The notes: generated by a model from the sequence alone, not told the origin. A DNA stretch of 64,000 nt from an uncultured Oscillospiraceae bacterium (GCA_934654755.1 CAKUGQ010000013.1:1-64000); one strand, 5' to 3'; positions 7,436 through 15,619 are shown, numbered from the stretch's first letter. Translations and numbers: made by a program.

Positions 7436-8989
7436 ATGAACGACGAGAAGAACCGCAGTCAAATGCCTGAATGGGAGCGGGAATGGGACGTTGAGCAGAT
7501 TCTCCGCGAGAGCCGTGAAACGCCCGCAGAAGACCCGCAGCCGCCGCAGCGCGAAATGCCGCGGAAATCGCAGCCAGTGCGTCCTGCTCAGAACAGAAAA
7601 AAGAAGAAAAAGGGCGGTGCAGGCCGCTATCTGCCGTTTGCTGCCACTCTGGTCATGCTGGTTGTTTGTGTTGCCGGTTTGGCCGTGCTTGCGATTCATG
7701 CATTTTCGCCCGGTACGCCGGCAACGACCCGTCCGACCGGCGGCGACGAGCCTGTACCTACGCCCCCGCCCACGGAGGATGTCAATCTCAAGGCGCAGGA
7801 GCTGATCGCGGAGGCCGACCTCCTTGCCGTCGGCTACGACTACGATGCTGCCGTTGCTAAGCTTGCCGAGTACGGTTCCGACTGGCAGACCAATGATCTG
7901 CTTGTCGCCGCCAGGGAGCGGCTGGAAAAGGAGCGTAATAAGCTTGTCCGCTGGGCAGACACCACACAGATTACGCATATTTTCTTCCACAGCCTGATCG
8001 TGGACACCGACCGCAGCTTCGATGGCGACTACAGCTCCACGGGCTACAACCAGTATATGGCAACTGTTTCGGAATTTGAAAAAATCCTGCAATCGCTCTA
8101 CGACCGCGGCTTCGTGCTTGTCCGGATCCACGATATTGCCAAGCTGACGACCAATGCCGACGGCGAGGAGGTCTATGCACAGGGCGATATTTATCTGCCG
8201 CCCGGAAAGACGCCGATCATCATCTCGCAGGATGATGTCAACTACTACGAATACATGATCGACGGCGACGGAGACGGGCAGGCTGACGCGCGCGGCGACG
8301 GCTTTGCAAATAAAATCGTGATCGGGCAGGATGGCAAGCTCACCTGCGAGTATGTTACGGCGGGCGGGCAGACGGTCTACGGTGACTATGATCTGGTGCC
8401 GATCCTTGAGCGCTTTATTCAGCAGCATCCGGATTTTTCCTATCGCGGTGCCCGCGCCATCATTGCCGTAACGGGTTATGAAGGCGTATTCGGCTACCGC
8501 ACGCATCCGAAGTATAAGGAGACGCTCGGACAGGAACGCTATGAGCAGGAGGTCGAGCAAGCCAGGCGCGTTGCGCAGCAGCTTCGCGACGAGGGCTGGG
8601 AAATTGCCAGCCACAGCTTCGGCCATCCGGCTTACGGAAACCTCTCCGAAGGCGCCGTAAAGACTGACATTCAGAAGTGGGAGGATCAGGTGCAGCCCAT
8701 CGTCGGTGACAGCGATATTTTCGTTTATCCCTACGGCAGCGACATTGCCGGTGTGGGCAGATATCAGGGCGAGAAGTTTGACGCGCTCTATGCAGCGGGC
8801 TATCGCTTCTTCTGCAACGTCGATTCGACGAAATACTGGGTACAGATCCGCGACAAATACGTCCGCCAGGGCCGTCGGAATATCGACGGCTACCGGATGT
8901 GGTGGGATCCGGATATGCTGGACGATCTGTTCATCGTGGAGGATGTCTTTGATAAGGCCCGTCCGACTCCTGTACCCTCGGTGGTGTAG
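7436..8989 (+). CDS. Membrane-anchored polysaccharide deacetylase-like protein
   Basis: A 517-residue protein with an acidic, proline-rich cytoplasmic N-terminus, a basic KKKKK stretch and one transmembrane helix at about residues 65-90. A PTPPPT linker and a large extracellular domain follow. The extracellular part looks like a NodB-type deacetylase: SQDDVNYY could supply the first Asp, ASHSFGH the metal-binding histidines and VYPYGSD a later motif, although the usual TFD sequence is not present. ATG 7436 has AGAGGTG upstream. The substrate is unknown; cell-wall polysaccharide is the natural guess. It is 49 bases after the PPTase gene, without a visible promoter of its own. Confidence 0.75.
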   Translation: MNDEKNRSQMPEWEREWDVEQILRESRETPAEDPQPPQREMPRKSQPVRPAQNRKKKKKGGAGRYLPFAATLVMLVVCVAGLAVLAIHAFSPGTPATTRPTGGDEPVPTPPPTEDVNLKAQELIAEADLLAVGYDYDAAVAKLAEYGSDWQTNDLLVAARERLEKERNKLVRWADTTQITHIFFHSLIVDTDRSFDGDYSSTGYNQYMATVSEFEKILQSLYDRGFVLVRIHDIAKLTTNADGEEVYAQGDIYLPPGKTPIIISQDDVNYYEYMIDGDGDGQADARGDGFANKIVIGQDGKLTCEYVTAGGQTVYGDYDLVPILERFIQQHPDFSYRGARAIIAVTGYEGVFGYRTHPKYKETLGQERYEQEVEQARRVAQQLRDEGWEIASHSFGHPAYGNLSEGAVKTDIQKWEDQVQPIVGDSDIFVYPYGSDIAGVGRYQGEKFDALYAAGYRFFCNVDSTKYWVQIRDKYVRQGRRNIDGYRMWWDPDMLDDLFIVEDVFDKARPTPVPSVV

Positions 8990-9047
8990 GCGGTATTCCG
9001 ACCGCTTGCCGGGGGCGCGCGGCCGTGCTGCCGCAATGCCATAGAAC

Positions 9048-9083
9048 AAAAAAGCGTGCCTGCCGCAGGCAGGCACGCTTTTT
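9048..9083. terminator. Bidirectional terminator
   Basis: Perfect 16-bp stem (AAAAAGCGTGCCTGCC with its complement, GCA loop) with A- and U-runs on either side, between two convergent genes. Confidence 0.93.
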
Positions 9084-9091
9084 ATGCACTT

Positions 9092-9385
9092 TTAGAGAAC
9101 AAGGCGGGTACCGACAACCTTGGAGGTCGCGGCGAGGCGCTCAATGTCGTGCCCCTTGGGCTCGAGTGCGCCGTAAGCGTTGAGCACAAGCAGGATCGCA
9201 AGATAGGTGTCCCAGCCGAGCGGCGCGGCGCCGCGCTCGATCTCGGAGATCTTCTGGCGGCTCTTACCGATGGCAGCGGCGAGGTCGCCCTGAGACATAC
9301 GAGCCTTTTTGCGATAAAGCGAAAGCTCTTTTGCCATGGAGTTGACGAGTTCCTTCTGTTGTTCGGTCTGTACGAATTGCGGCAT
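9092..9385 (-). CDS. XRE-family helix-turn-helix regulator
   Basis: A 97-residue protein with a classical Cro/CI helix-turn-helix: LSLYRKKARMSQGDLAAAIGKSRQKISEIERG. The rest is short and has no extra sensor domain. The start is ATG at 9385 (MPQFVQTEQQ); the frame is open further upstream but that part crosses the predicted promoter at 9480-9508. GGGATCACA is a weak ribosome binding site. An AT-rich palindrome lies upstream. Target genes are unknown; autoregulation is likely. Confidence 0.85.
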   Translation of the reverse strand: MPQFVQTEQQKELVNSMAKELSLYRKKARMSQGDLAAAIGKSRQKISEIERGAAPLGWDTYLAILLVLNAYGALEPKGHDIERLAATSKVVGTRLVL

Positions 9386-9479
9386 TGTGATCCCAGCTTT
9401 CTGAAAAAATATACAGGTGTATGAATTCCGATTGAAAGGTGTAGTATACTTTCCTTCACGGAGACATTTCCTATTGCTA

Positions 9480-9508
9480 AGTATAGCGTCTTTTTTTGAG
9501 TTTGTAAA
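9480..9508 (-). promoter_or_regulatory. Promoter of the XRE regulator
   Basis: On the minus strand TTTACA, 17-base spacer, TATACT. It gives a leader of about 90 bases before the ATG at 9385. Confidence 0.65.
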
Positions 9509-9512
9509 TACC

Positions 9513-9546
9513 TTTTTTGCATTTTTTCTCAAAAATATGCAAAAAA
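9513..9546. repeat. AT-rich palindrome upstream of the XRE gene
   Basis: TTTTTTGCAT and ATGCAAAAAA form a perfect 10-bp inverted repeat whose centre is also largely self-complementary. It sits next to the -35 box of the XRE promoter in an unusually AT-rich gap, so it is a candidate operator. Confidence 0.5.
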
Positions 9547-9601
9547 TTTTTGTCTTTTTGAACTCAGCAGAATGAATCAGAAATGGGTGTCACTTAAAAA
9601 G

Positions 9602-9973
9602 TCACATTCCTCGTTTAAAAACGGCCTCATAGCGGTCGCCGTCGGCGATTTTCTGCTGTTCGAGTCCAACCGTCAGGTCAACGCCGGCCTTTGAAAAGCA
9701 CCACCATGCCTCGCCGTCGCTCCAATCTGCCTTTTCGCCGTCCACCACATCATAAACGCCGTCCTTTTTGGCGCGTTCTTCCACGAGCTTCTGCTCAATG
9801 AGTGCGTCGGCAAGGTTATCGGCGGTTGTGGTGAACTGGAATTCCTTTGCGCTTCCGTCGGCATGGGTGACGCGCAGATAGAGCTTCTTCGGCGTGGCAT
9901 CGTTCTGTGCACAGGCAGTGAAAACTGCCAGCACCGTCAGGATGGCCAGCAAGAGTGCAAATACTCGTTTCAT
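9602..9973 (-). CDS. DUF4430-type lipoprotein
   Basis: A 123-residue protein with a lipoprotein signal peptide ending VFTAC (lipobox cysteine at about residue 21). The mature part resembles the DUF4430/transcobalamin C-terminal-like fold: TTADNLADALIEQKLV, then DGEKADWSDGEAWWCFSKAG and a terminal DGDRYEAVFKRG. Such lipoproteins are often encoded beside ECF-type vitamin transporters in Clostridia, which fits the neighbouring membrane protein. The ligand is not known. Confidence 0.75.
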   Translation of the reverse strand: MKRVFALLLAILTVLAVFTACAQNDATPKKLYLRVTHADGSAKEFQFTTTADNLADALIEQKLVEERAKKDGVYDVVDGEKADWSDGEAWWCFSKAGVDLTVGLEQQKIADGDRYEAVFKRGM

Positions 9974-9999
9974 GGTGTTTCCTCCGTGTTTTGATAGTT

Positions 10000-10530
10000 T
10001 TACAGTTTCAGCTTCGGGCGGATGCGGACATGGTAAAAAACTTCCAGTCGCGCCAGAAGCAGGTCATAGATTGCAAAGCAGACGTTTGCCAGCACGGCCA
10101 GCGCAAGGAACATCCACCGTTCCGCCGCGGCAAAATCGTCGGCGACCGTTCCGATGCGGAACACGAAGATCATCAGACCGTAAGCCGCAGCGACGGCGGT
10201 GTTGAGATAGATCAGCTTGACGCACCACCGCAGCACCGCGGCGCGGATGCGGTCGAAATAGCGACGCAGGATGGGATAGTAGCCGAAGAAAACAAACAGA
10301 ATGGCCGCTTCCTTCTCCGGCGCGAGCAGGATTCCGAGAATTGCGACGGACGCATACCATAAAAAACCCCATTTTGTGCCGCATTCGATATAGACCGGCA
10401 GAAGCGTCAGCGAAGCCAGCACCGGCAGTGCCAGTGCCGCCAGCGGGATCACGCCGCCGAGAAACAACAGCGCGACTGCCAGTGCTGCCAGCACGCCGCT
10501 CAGAGCGAGCGCCTTTGTGCGTCGTTTCAC
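10000..10530 (-). CDS. ECF-S-component-like integral membrane protein
   Basis: A 176-residue protein with about five hydrophobic segments. Its N-terminus (KALALSGVLAALAVALLFLGGVIP) resembles S components of energy-coupling-factor vitamin transporters. The gene begins with GTG at 10530, overlapping the pncB stop codon (GTGA), and is followed by the DUF4430 lipoprotein gene. This context suggests uptake of a small vitamin or precursor, perhaps niacin because of pncB, but the substrate is inference. No EcfA or EcfT gene is in the window. It could also be an unrelated conserved membrane protein. Confidence 0.55.
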   Translation of the reverse strand: MKRRTKALALSGVLAALAVALLFLGGVIPLAALALPVLASLTLLPVYIECGTKWGFLWYASVAILGILLAPEKEAAILFVFFGYYPILRRYFDRIRAAVLRWCVKLIYLNTAVAAAYGLMIFVFRIGTVADDFAAAERWMFLALAVLANVCFAIYDLLLARLEVFYHVRIRPKLKL

Positions 10531-11990
10531 TTGTCCTGCCCCCCGGCGTTTCGGCAGAGCAGGGCGTACTTGATATCCCAGAGCTTCTGGGACAGGTCAA
10601 CATAGTAGCCGTGAGGGTTGTCGAAGCGTTTGACCTCGTCCCACAGCGCGTCTACCTGTTCGGCGCAGTAGCGGCGGATTTCCTCAAGCGTAGGCAGCGT
10701 ATAGACCTGTCTGCCGCCGAGGAAAATCGGTACCTGAAGCTCGCGCGCGGTAAAATTATAGACCGTCTTGCGCTTCCAGGTTGCCTCGGGGTCAAAAATG
10801 GTCAGATCCTTGGAATCGTCCACCGTTTCGTCGTAAACGCACAGATAGTCTGCAATGGCTTTCCCGGTATCATTGCCGTAGAAGCGGTAGAGCTTCTTGA
10901 AATGCGGGTTGGTGATCTTTCCGGTATTTTCGGAGATTTTGATTTTCGGCTCGACGGTGCCGTCCGGACGCTCCACAGCCACGAGCTTATATACGCCGCC
11001 GAATACCGGCTCGGAGCGGGCGGTGATGAGCCGCTCACCGACGCCGAACAGGTCGATCTGCGCACCCTGCGCCAGAATGTCCTGAATGATGTATTCGTCG
11101 AGCGAGTTGGATACGGAGATCTTGCAGTCCGTCCAGCCGGCCTCGTCGAGCATTTTGCGCGCGCGCCTGGTCAGGTAGGTCATGTCGCCGGAGTCCAGAC
11201 GGATGCCGCACTTTGTGATTCCCAGAGGCTTGAGGACCTCGTTAAAGGCGCGAATGGCGTTTGGTACACCGCTCTTGAGCGTGTTGTAGGTGTCAACAAG
11301 CAGTGTGGCGTTTGAAGGGTAGAGTCTGCAGTAGGTTTTGAAGGCTTCCAGCTCGCTGTCAAACATCTGTACCCAGGAATGCGCCATTGTGCCGCCGGCG
11401 GGAACGCCGTAGAGCTGGTCGGAGATGGTGCAGGCCGTGCCTGCACAGCCGCCGATGTAAGCCGCGCGTGCGCCCAGAATGGCGCCCTGCGCACCCTGCG
11501 CTCTGCGTGAGCCGAACTCCAGAACGGTCCGACCCTGCGCTGCGCGTACAACGCGGTTGGCCTTCGTGGCAATCAGGCTCTGGTGGTTAAGCACGAGTAA
11601 AACATACGTTTCAACGAGCTGCGCTTCGATCGCAGGTGCGCGAACGGTCAGGATCGGTTCCTTCGGGAAGATGGGCGTGCCCTCCGGGACGGCATAAATG
11701 TCGCCTGTGAAGCGGAAAGTGCGAAGATAGGTGAGAAAGTCCTCGCCGAAGCAGCCGCGGCCGCGCAGATACTCGATATCGGCCTCGGAAAAATGCAGAT
11801 CGCGGATATATTCGACCACCTGCTCCAGGCCTGCGGCAATGGCAAAGCCGCCGCCGTCAGGAATGTTGCGGTAGAACACGTCAAAGTAGCAGATCTGCTT
11901 GTCCTTACCGCAATGAAAATAACCGTTGCCCATGGTCAGCTCGTAAAAATCGCAGAGCATGGTCATGTTGAGCTCATCGTAAGTGTTCAT
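10527..11990 (-). CDS. pncB: Nicotinate phosphoribosyltransferase
   Basis: It converts nicotinate and PRPP to nicotinate mononucleotide in the Preiss-Handler NAD salvage pathway. The 487-residue product starts MNTYDELNMTMLCDFYELTMGNGYF and shows family segments FDVFYRNIPDGGGFAIAAGL, EFGSRRAQGAQGA, GGTMAHSWVQMF and the RLDSGDMTYL motif. ATG 11990 is preceded by GAGGTGCGTA. It is the first gene of a leftward three-gene operon with a strong promoter at 12019-12047. Confidence 0.95.
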   Translation of the reverse strand: MNTYDELNMTMLCDFYELTMGNGYFHCGKDKQICYFDVFYRNIPDGGGFAIAAGLEQVVEYIRDLHFSEADIEYLRGRGCFGEDFLTYLRTFRFTGDIYAVPEGTPIFPKEPILTVRAPAIEAQLVETYVLLVLNHQSLIATKANRVVRAAQGRTVLEFGSRRAQGAQGAILGARAAYIGGCAGTACTISDQLYGVPAGGTMAHSWVQMFDSELEAFKTYCRLYPSNATLLVDTYNTLKSGVPNAIRAFNEVLKPLGITKCGIRLDSGDMTYLTRRARKMLDEAGWTDCKISVSNSLDEYIIQDILAQGAQIDLFGVGERLITARSEPVFGGVYKLVAVERPDGTVEPKIKISENTGKITNPHFKKLYRFYGNDTGKAIADYLCVYDETVDDSKDLTIFDPEATWKRKTVYNFTARELQVPIFLGGRQVYTLPTLEEIRRYCAEQVDALWDEVKRFDNPHGYYVDLSQKLWDIKYALLCRNAGGQDK

Positions 11991-12018
11991 TACGCACCTC
12001 GCAAAGAATGATACCACC

Positions 12019-12047
12019 ATTATACTATCTTCATTCATCAAGTGCAA
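12019..12047 (-). promoter_or_regulatory. Sigma-A promoter of the pncB operon
   Basis: On the minus strand TTGCAC, 17-base spacer, TATAAT. Its -35 lies only 11 bases from the -35 of the divergent thioesterase promoter. Confidence 0.85.
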
Positions 12048-12058
12048 CCTTATTTTTC

Positions 12059-12087
12059 TTGACCATGGGAGAGAAATTTGCTATGAT
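12059..12087 (+). promoter_or_regulatory. Sigma-A promoter of the thioesterase-rimM-trmD operon
   Basis: TTGACC, 17-base spacer, TATGAT; the thioesterase ATG is 30 bases downstream. Confidence 0.85.
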
Positions 12088-12117
12088 AGATACATCGAAC
12101 CGAAAGGAGCGTTTTTC

Positions 12118-12501
12118 ATGATCGAGATCGGAATTCAGGGACATGCCGAGTCCCTTGTCGAAAAAGAGGATACCGCGCAGGCCGTCGGGTCGGGTGACCT
12201 TCTGGTCTACGCGACTCCGTGCATGGTTGCACTGATGGAGGGCGCGGCCTGCGAATCCGTCGCGCCGTATCTGGCCGAGGGCGAAAGCTCCGTTGGCGTA
12301 TCGCTTCAGCTCACCCATTCCGCAGCCACGCCCGTTGGGATGCAGGTGCGCGCCGAGTCCACGCTTGTCGCCGCAGAGGGCCGTAAGCTCCGCTTTGAGA
12401 TTGTTGCATATGACGAGACCGGTGAAATCGGCCGCGCAACGCATGAGCGGGTCATTATCAAGTCCGAACGCTTCCTGGAGAAAGCTTATGACAAGCTCTG
12501 A
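12118..12501 (+). CDS. FlK-like hotdog thioesterase
   Basis: A 127-residue single hotdog-fold protein of the fluoroacetyl-CoA thioesterase-like group. Typical residues are VYATPCMVALMEGAA, where the Thr lies at the FlK active-site position, and the following LTHSAATPVGMQVRAEST. The role is probably hydrolysis or binding of a small acyl-CoA; the natural substrate is unknown, and fluoroacetate resistance should not be assumed. The start is ATG 12118 with AAAGGAG upstream. Its last 14 bases overlap rimM. Confidence 0.85.
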   Translation: MIEIGIQGHAESLVEKEDTAQAVGSGDLLVYATPCMVALMEGAACESVAPYLAEGESSVGVSLQLTHSAATPVGMQVRAESTLVAAEGRKLRFEIVAYDETGEIGRATHERVIIKSERFLEKAYDKL

Positions 12502-13003
12502 GCTGCCGCGCACGCTGTTGGAAGCGGGCGAGATCGTGGCAAGCCATGGTATCCACGGCGAAGTAAAGATTTTGCCGTGGGCGGACGGACCGGAGTTTCT
12601 TCTGGATTTTGAAGAGTTTTTCATTGACGGACGGGCCTACGCGGTTGAGGCCGCGCGTGTTCATAAAACCTGTGTACTGGCCAAGCTCAGAGGGATCGAC
12701 ACACCGGAGGCCGTCCTGCCGCTGCGCGGGCGAAAGGTGTGCATTGACCGCAGCAGGGCGCAGCTTCCCGAGGGGCGTGTGTTTATCGCCGACCTGCTCG
12801 GCTGCCGCGTACTCGACGAAACGCGCGGCGAGCTGGGTACTGTCGTCGATGTTCTGTGCCTGCCTGCGAGCGAGGTTTACGTCGTGAAGGGCGAAAAAAG
12901 CTACCTGATCCCCTCCGTGAAGCAGTTTGTAAAGGAAATCGATATTGCTGCACGCACCGTGCGCGTCAGTGTGATCGAAGGGATGGAAACCGATGCGTAT
13001 TGA
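12488..13003 (+). CDS. rimM: 16S rRNA processing protein RimM
   Basis: RimM helps assemble the 30S head and binds S19. The 171-residue product begins MTSSELPRTLLEAGEIVASHGIHGEVKI; the last part is the family N-terminal signature, and the C-terminal PRC-barrel ends with YLIPSVKQFVKEID. ATG 12488 has GGAG seven bases upstream. It overlaps the thioesterase by 14 bases and trmD by 11, so translation is tightly coupled. Confidence 0.95.
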   Translation: MTSSELPRTLLEAGEIVASHGIHGEVKILPWADGPEFLLDFEEFFIDGRAYAVEAARVHKTCVLAKLRGIDTPEAVLPLRGRKVCIDRSRAQLPEGRVFIADLLGCRVLDETRGELGTVVDVLCLPASEVYVVKGEKSYLIPSVKQFVKEIDIAARTVRVSVIEGMETDAY

Positions 13004-13775
13004 CATTCTGACCCTGTTTCCGGACACGGTGGGAGATGTTTTGAGCGAGTCGATCCTCGGTCGCGCCCAGGAGCGCGACCTGATCCGCATTGAGACGCAC
13101 CAGATCCGCGATTACACGGCCAACCGCCAGAATCAGGTGGATGATTACCCCTACGGCGGCGGGCGCGGAGCGGTCATGACGGCCGACCCTTTGTATCGCG
13201 CGTGGTGCCATGCCTGCGACGAGGCGGGCGGACCGGTGCATACCATCTACATGAGTCCCTGCGGGCATGTGTTCTGCCAGCAGGATGCGCGTCGGCTGGC
13301 GCAGATGGATAATATTATTCTGGTCTGTGGGCACTATGAGGGGATTGACCAGCGCTTTATTGACGAGTGTGTCGATGAGGAGCTGTCCGTAGGCGACTAT
13401 GTGCTCACCGGCGGTGAGATCCCGGCCATGGCCGTGGCGGATGCCGTGTGCCGTCTGGTTCCGGGCGTTCTGTCAGATGCGGAGTGTTTTGAGGACGAGA
13501 GCCACTGGGCGGGACTGCTGGAATACCCGCAGTACAGCCGTCCGGCGGTATGGCACGGACGCGAGGTGCCGCCGATCCTGCTCTCCGGCGACCATGCAAG
13601 AGTTGCACGTTGGCGCAGACAGCAGTCCATTTTGCGTACCTTTCACCGCAGACCGGATCTGTTCCGTGCGCTGACGCTTCCGAATCGAACGAAGGCCGAG
13701 AAGAAATTCCTTGCAGAAATGGAGGAACAGGACGATGAATTCCGCAATCGAGACGCTGCAGCACTGGGTAAATGA
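12993..13775 (+). CDS. trmD: tRNA (guanine-37-N1)-methyltransferase TrmD
   Basis: SPOUT-class enzyme that methylates G37 next to the anticodon and prevents frameshifting. The 260-residue product starts MRIDILTLFPD and has the substrate loop DDYPYGGGRGAVM, the knot region CGHYEGIDQRFIDECVDEELSVGDYVLTGGE (positions about 13328-13420) and a C-terminal PQYSRP motif. It overlaps both rimM and the sirtuin gene. rplS, the common next gene, is absent. Confidence 0.97.
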   Translation: MRIDILTLFPDTVGDVLSESILGRAQERDLIRIETHQIRDYTANRQNQVDDYPYGGGRGAVMTADPLYRAWCHACDEAGGPVHTIYMSPCGHVFCQQDARRLAQMDNIILVCGHYEGIDQRFIDECVDEELSVGDYVLTGGEIPAMAVADAVCRLVPGVLSDAECFEDESHWAGLLEYPQYSRPAVWHGREVPPILLSGDHARVARWRRQQSILRTFHRRPDLFRALTLPNRTKAEKKFLAEMEEQDDEFRNRDAAALGK

Positions 13776-14451
13776 AGCACACAGCGCCGTCTTTTTCGGA
13801 GGCGCGGGTGTTTCTACCGAGAGCGGTATTCCGGATTTTCGCAGCGTGGACGGCCTGTATCACCAGAAATTTGCCTATCCGCCCGAGACGATCCTCAGCC
13901 ACAGCTTTTTCCGGCGCAATCCTTCGTATTTCTACCGCTTCTACCGCGAGAAAATGCTTCCACTCGGCGCGGAGCCCAATCTAACGCACCGCACGCTTGC
14001 GCGCTGGGAGCAGGAGGGGCGGCTGGCGGCCGTCGTAACGCAGAATATTGACGGGCTGCACCAGAAGGCGGGCAGCCGCCGCGTCTATGAGCTGCACGGC
14101 AGTGTGCTGCGCAACTATTGTGTGCGCTGCCGCCGTTTCTACCCGGCGGAGTATATCCGCGATGCGAAGGATATCCCGTACTGCGAGTGCGGCGGTATCG
14201 TCAAGCCCGACGTTGTGCTCTATGAGGAGCCCTTGGATGACAGAACCGTCGAGGGTGCAATTGCAGCCATTCGTGCGGCGGATCTTCTGATTGTCGGAGG
14301 CACGAGCCTGACGGTCTATCCCGCTGCGGGGCTGCTCGGTTATTACCGGGGTCGCCGCCTTGCGCTGATCAACCGCGATGAGACGCCCTATGACAGTGAG
14401 GCCGGTCTGGTGCTGCATGCGCCGCTCGGAGAGGTGTTTTCGCGGCTATGA
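13735..14451 (+). CDS. Sir2-family NAD-dependent protein deacylase
   Basis: A 238-residue sirtuin. It shows the NAD-binding GAGVSTESGIPDFRS, the TQNIDGLHQKAG motif, the catalytic histidine in ELHGS, four zinc-ligand cysteines (CVRC and CEC) and VVGGTSLTVYPAAGL. It removes acetyl or related acyl groups from lysine while consuming NAD. ATG 13735 follows GGAGGA inside the 3' end of trmD, so it belongs to the operon. The substrate is unknown; CobB/SrtN-type functions are likely. Confidence 0.93.
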   Translation: MNSAIETLQHWVNEAHSAVFFGGAGVSTESGIPDFRSVDGLYHQKFAYPPETILSHSFFRRNPSYFYRFYREKMLPLGAEPNLTHRTLARWEQEGRLAAVVTQNIDGLHQKAGSRRVYELHGSVLRNYCVRCRRFYPAEYIRDAKDIPYCECGGIVKPDVVLYEEPLDDRTVEGAIAAIRAADLLIVGGTSLTVYPAAGLLGYYRGRRLALINRDETPYDSEAGLVLHAPLGEVFSRL

Positions 14452-15128
14452 GCGAGCTTATGTTGAAAGAGATTGCGCACTACCATGGTGCGCTTCCCGA
14501 AAAATTCGGCATCCCGCGCCAGAGCGGGCTGGTCGAGGCGCTGCACGGGACGGTCGTTTTTGCGCCGGAATACCGCAATACCGACGCGCTGCGCGGTATG
14601 GAAGGCTTTTCGCACCTCTGGCTGATCTGGAAATTCTCCGAGACCGTGCGTGAGGACTGGTCACCGACCGTCCGCCCGCCCAGACTGGGCGGCAATGCGC
14701 GCATGGGTGTTTTTGCCACGCGCTCGCCCTTTCGGCCGAACCCCATAGGGCTCTCCTGCGTGCGCCTGCTTGGCCTGCGCCGTACGGCGGACAGCGGTAC
14801 GGTGCTGGATATTGCGGGTGCCGACCTGATGGACGGTACGCCGATTTTCGACATCAAGCCCTATCTTCCCTATGCGGATGCATATCCGGAGGCTTCGGGC
14901 GGCTTTGCTGCCGAGGTGCCGGAAACGCTTACGGTGCGGATTCCCGACGGCTGCCTTGCGGCCGTCCCCGAGACGCAGCGCGAAGCGCTGCGCGGGATCC
15001 TGGCCAATGACCCCAGACCGCACTACCATACCGATGGGCGCGCCTACGCGCTGCGTTTTGCCGGGAATACGGTGCGTTTTACAGTAAATAACGGTGTATT
15101 GACCGTAGTGGAGGTACAACATGACTAA
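14448..15128 (+). CDS. trmO: TrmO-type tRNA t6A N6-methyltransferase
   Basis: TsaA/TrmO proteins methylate N6-threonylcarbamoyladenosine at tRNA position 37 with S-adenosylmethionine. The 226-residue product has the family core ARMGVFATRSPFRPNPIGLS and DLMDGTPIFDIKPYLPYAD, plus a C-terminal RPHYHTDGRAYALRF region. It overlaps the sirtuin stop (ATGA) and runs into the phosphatase gene. Its placement with trmD, which acts on the neighbouring anticodon-loop base, is sensible. Confidence 0.92.
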   Translation: MSELMLKEIAHYHGALPEKFGIPRQSGLVEALHGTVVFAPEYRNTDALRGMEGFSHLWLIWKFSETVREDWSPTVRPPRLGGNARMGVFATRSPFRPNPIGLSCVRLLGLRRTADSGTVLDIAGADLMDGTPIFDIKPYLPYADAYPEASGGFAAEVPETLTVRIPDGCLAAVPETQREALRGILANDPRPHYHTDGRAYALRFAGNTVRFTVNNGVLTVVEVQHD

Positions 15129-15585
15129 GATTTTATTTGTTTGCGCAGGTAATATCTGCCGCAGTCCGATGGCGGAGTTTTTTATGAAACGTTTTGCGAC
15201 AGACGCAGGCTGCCTGGATCAATTCTATATCGAGTCGGCAGCGGTCACGGATGACGAGGTTGGCAATCGCGTCTACGCGCCGGTCTACACCCGCATCTGG
15301 AAGCGCGGCGCCGACTGTTCCAAAAAAACGGCACGTCAGCTCACCCGCGAGGATTATGACCGGTTTGACTACCTGATCGGCATGGATTCGTCCAACATTG
15401 AGGGGATGAAGGAAATCTGCGGCGGCGACCCGGAGGGCAAGATGTCCATGCTGCTGGACTGGACGGAGGCGCCGCGCGAAATTGCCGACCCGTGGTATAC
15501 CCGTGACTTTGATACCGCGGAAATTCAGATTGAGGCAGGCTGTAAGGCGCTGCTGAAAAAACTGAAGAAGGCTCAGCCGGAATAA
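15121..15585 (+). CDS. Low-molecular-weight protein-tyrosine phosphatase
   Basis: A 154-residue phosphatase with the P-loop CAGNICRSPMAEF near the N-terminus (nucleophile Cys and Arg) and the general acid in IADPWYTRDFD near residue 123. It dephosphorylates phosphotyrosine or phosphoarginine proteins. The start overlaps trmO by 8 bases. It is the last gene of the operon and is followed by a strong terminator. Confidence 0.94.
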   Translation: MTKILFVCAGNICRSPMAEFFMKRFATDAGCLDQFYIESAAVTDDEVGNRVYAPVYTRIWKRGADCSKKTARQLTREDYDRFDYLIGMDSSNIEGMKEICGGDPEGKMSMLLDWTEAPREIADPWYTRDFDTAEIQIEAGCKALLKKLKKAQPE

Positions 15586-15619
15586 CCAAAAGCCGCCCGA
15601 GAGGCGGCTTTTGGTATTT
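15586..15619 (+). terminator. Terminator of the rimM-trmD operon
   Basis: CCAAAAGCCGCC / GGCGGCTTTTGG perfect 12-bp stem with CGAGA loop, directly after the phosphatase stop, followed by TATTTTT. Confidence 0.88.

Noticed and set aside
7436..8989. Missing TFD motif considered as proof of an inactive deacetylase
   Set aside because: SQDDVNYY and SHSFGH can supply the metal ligands; alignment would be required to decide.
7262..9076. 604-codon minus-strand open frame opposite the deacetylase-like gene
   Set aside because: It crosses two genes, a promoterless region and a terminator and has no recognisable domain; typical of GC-rich antisense frames.
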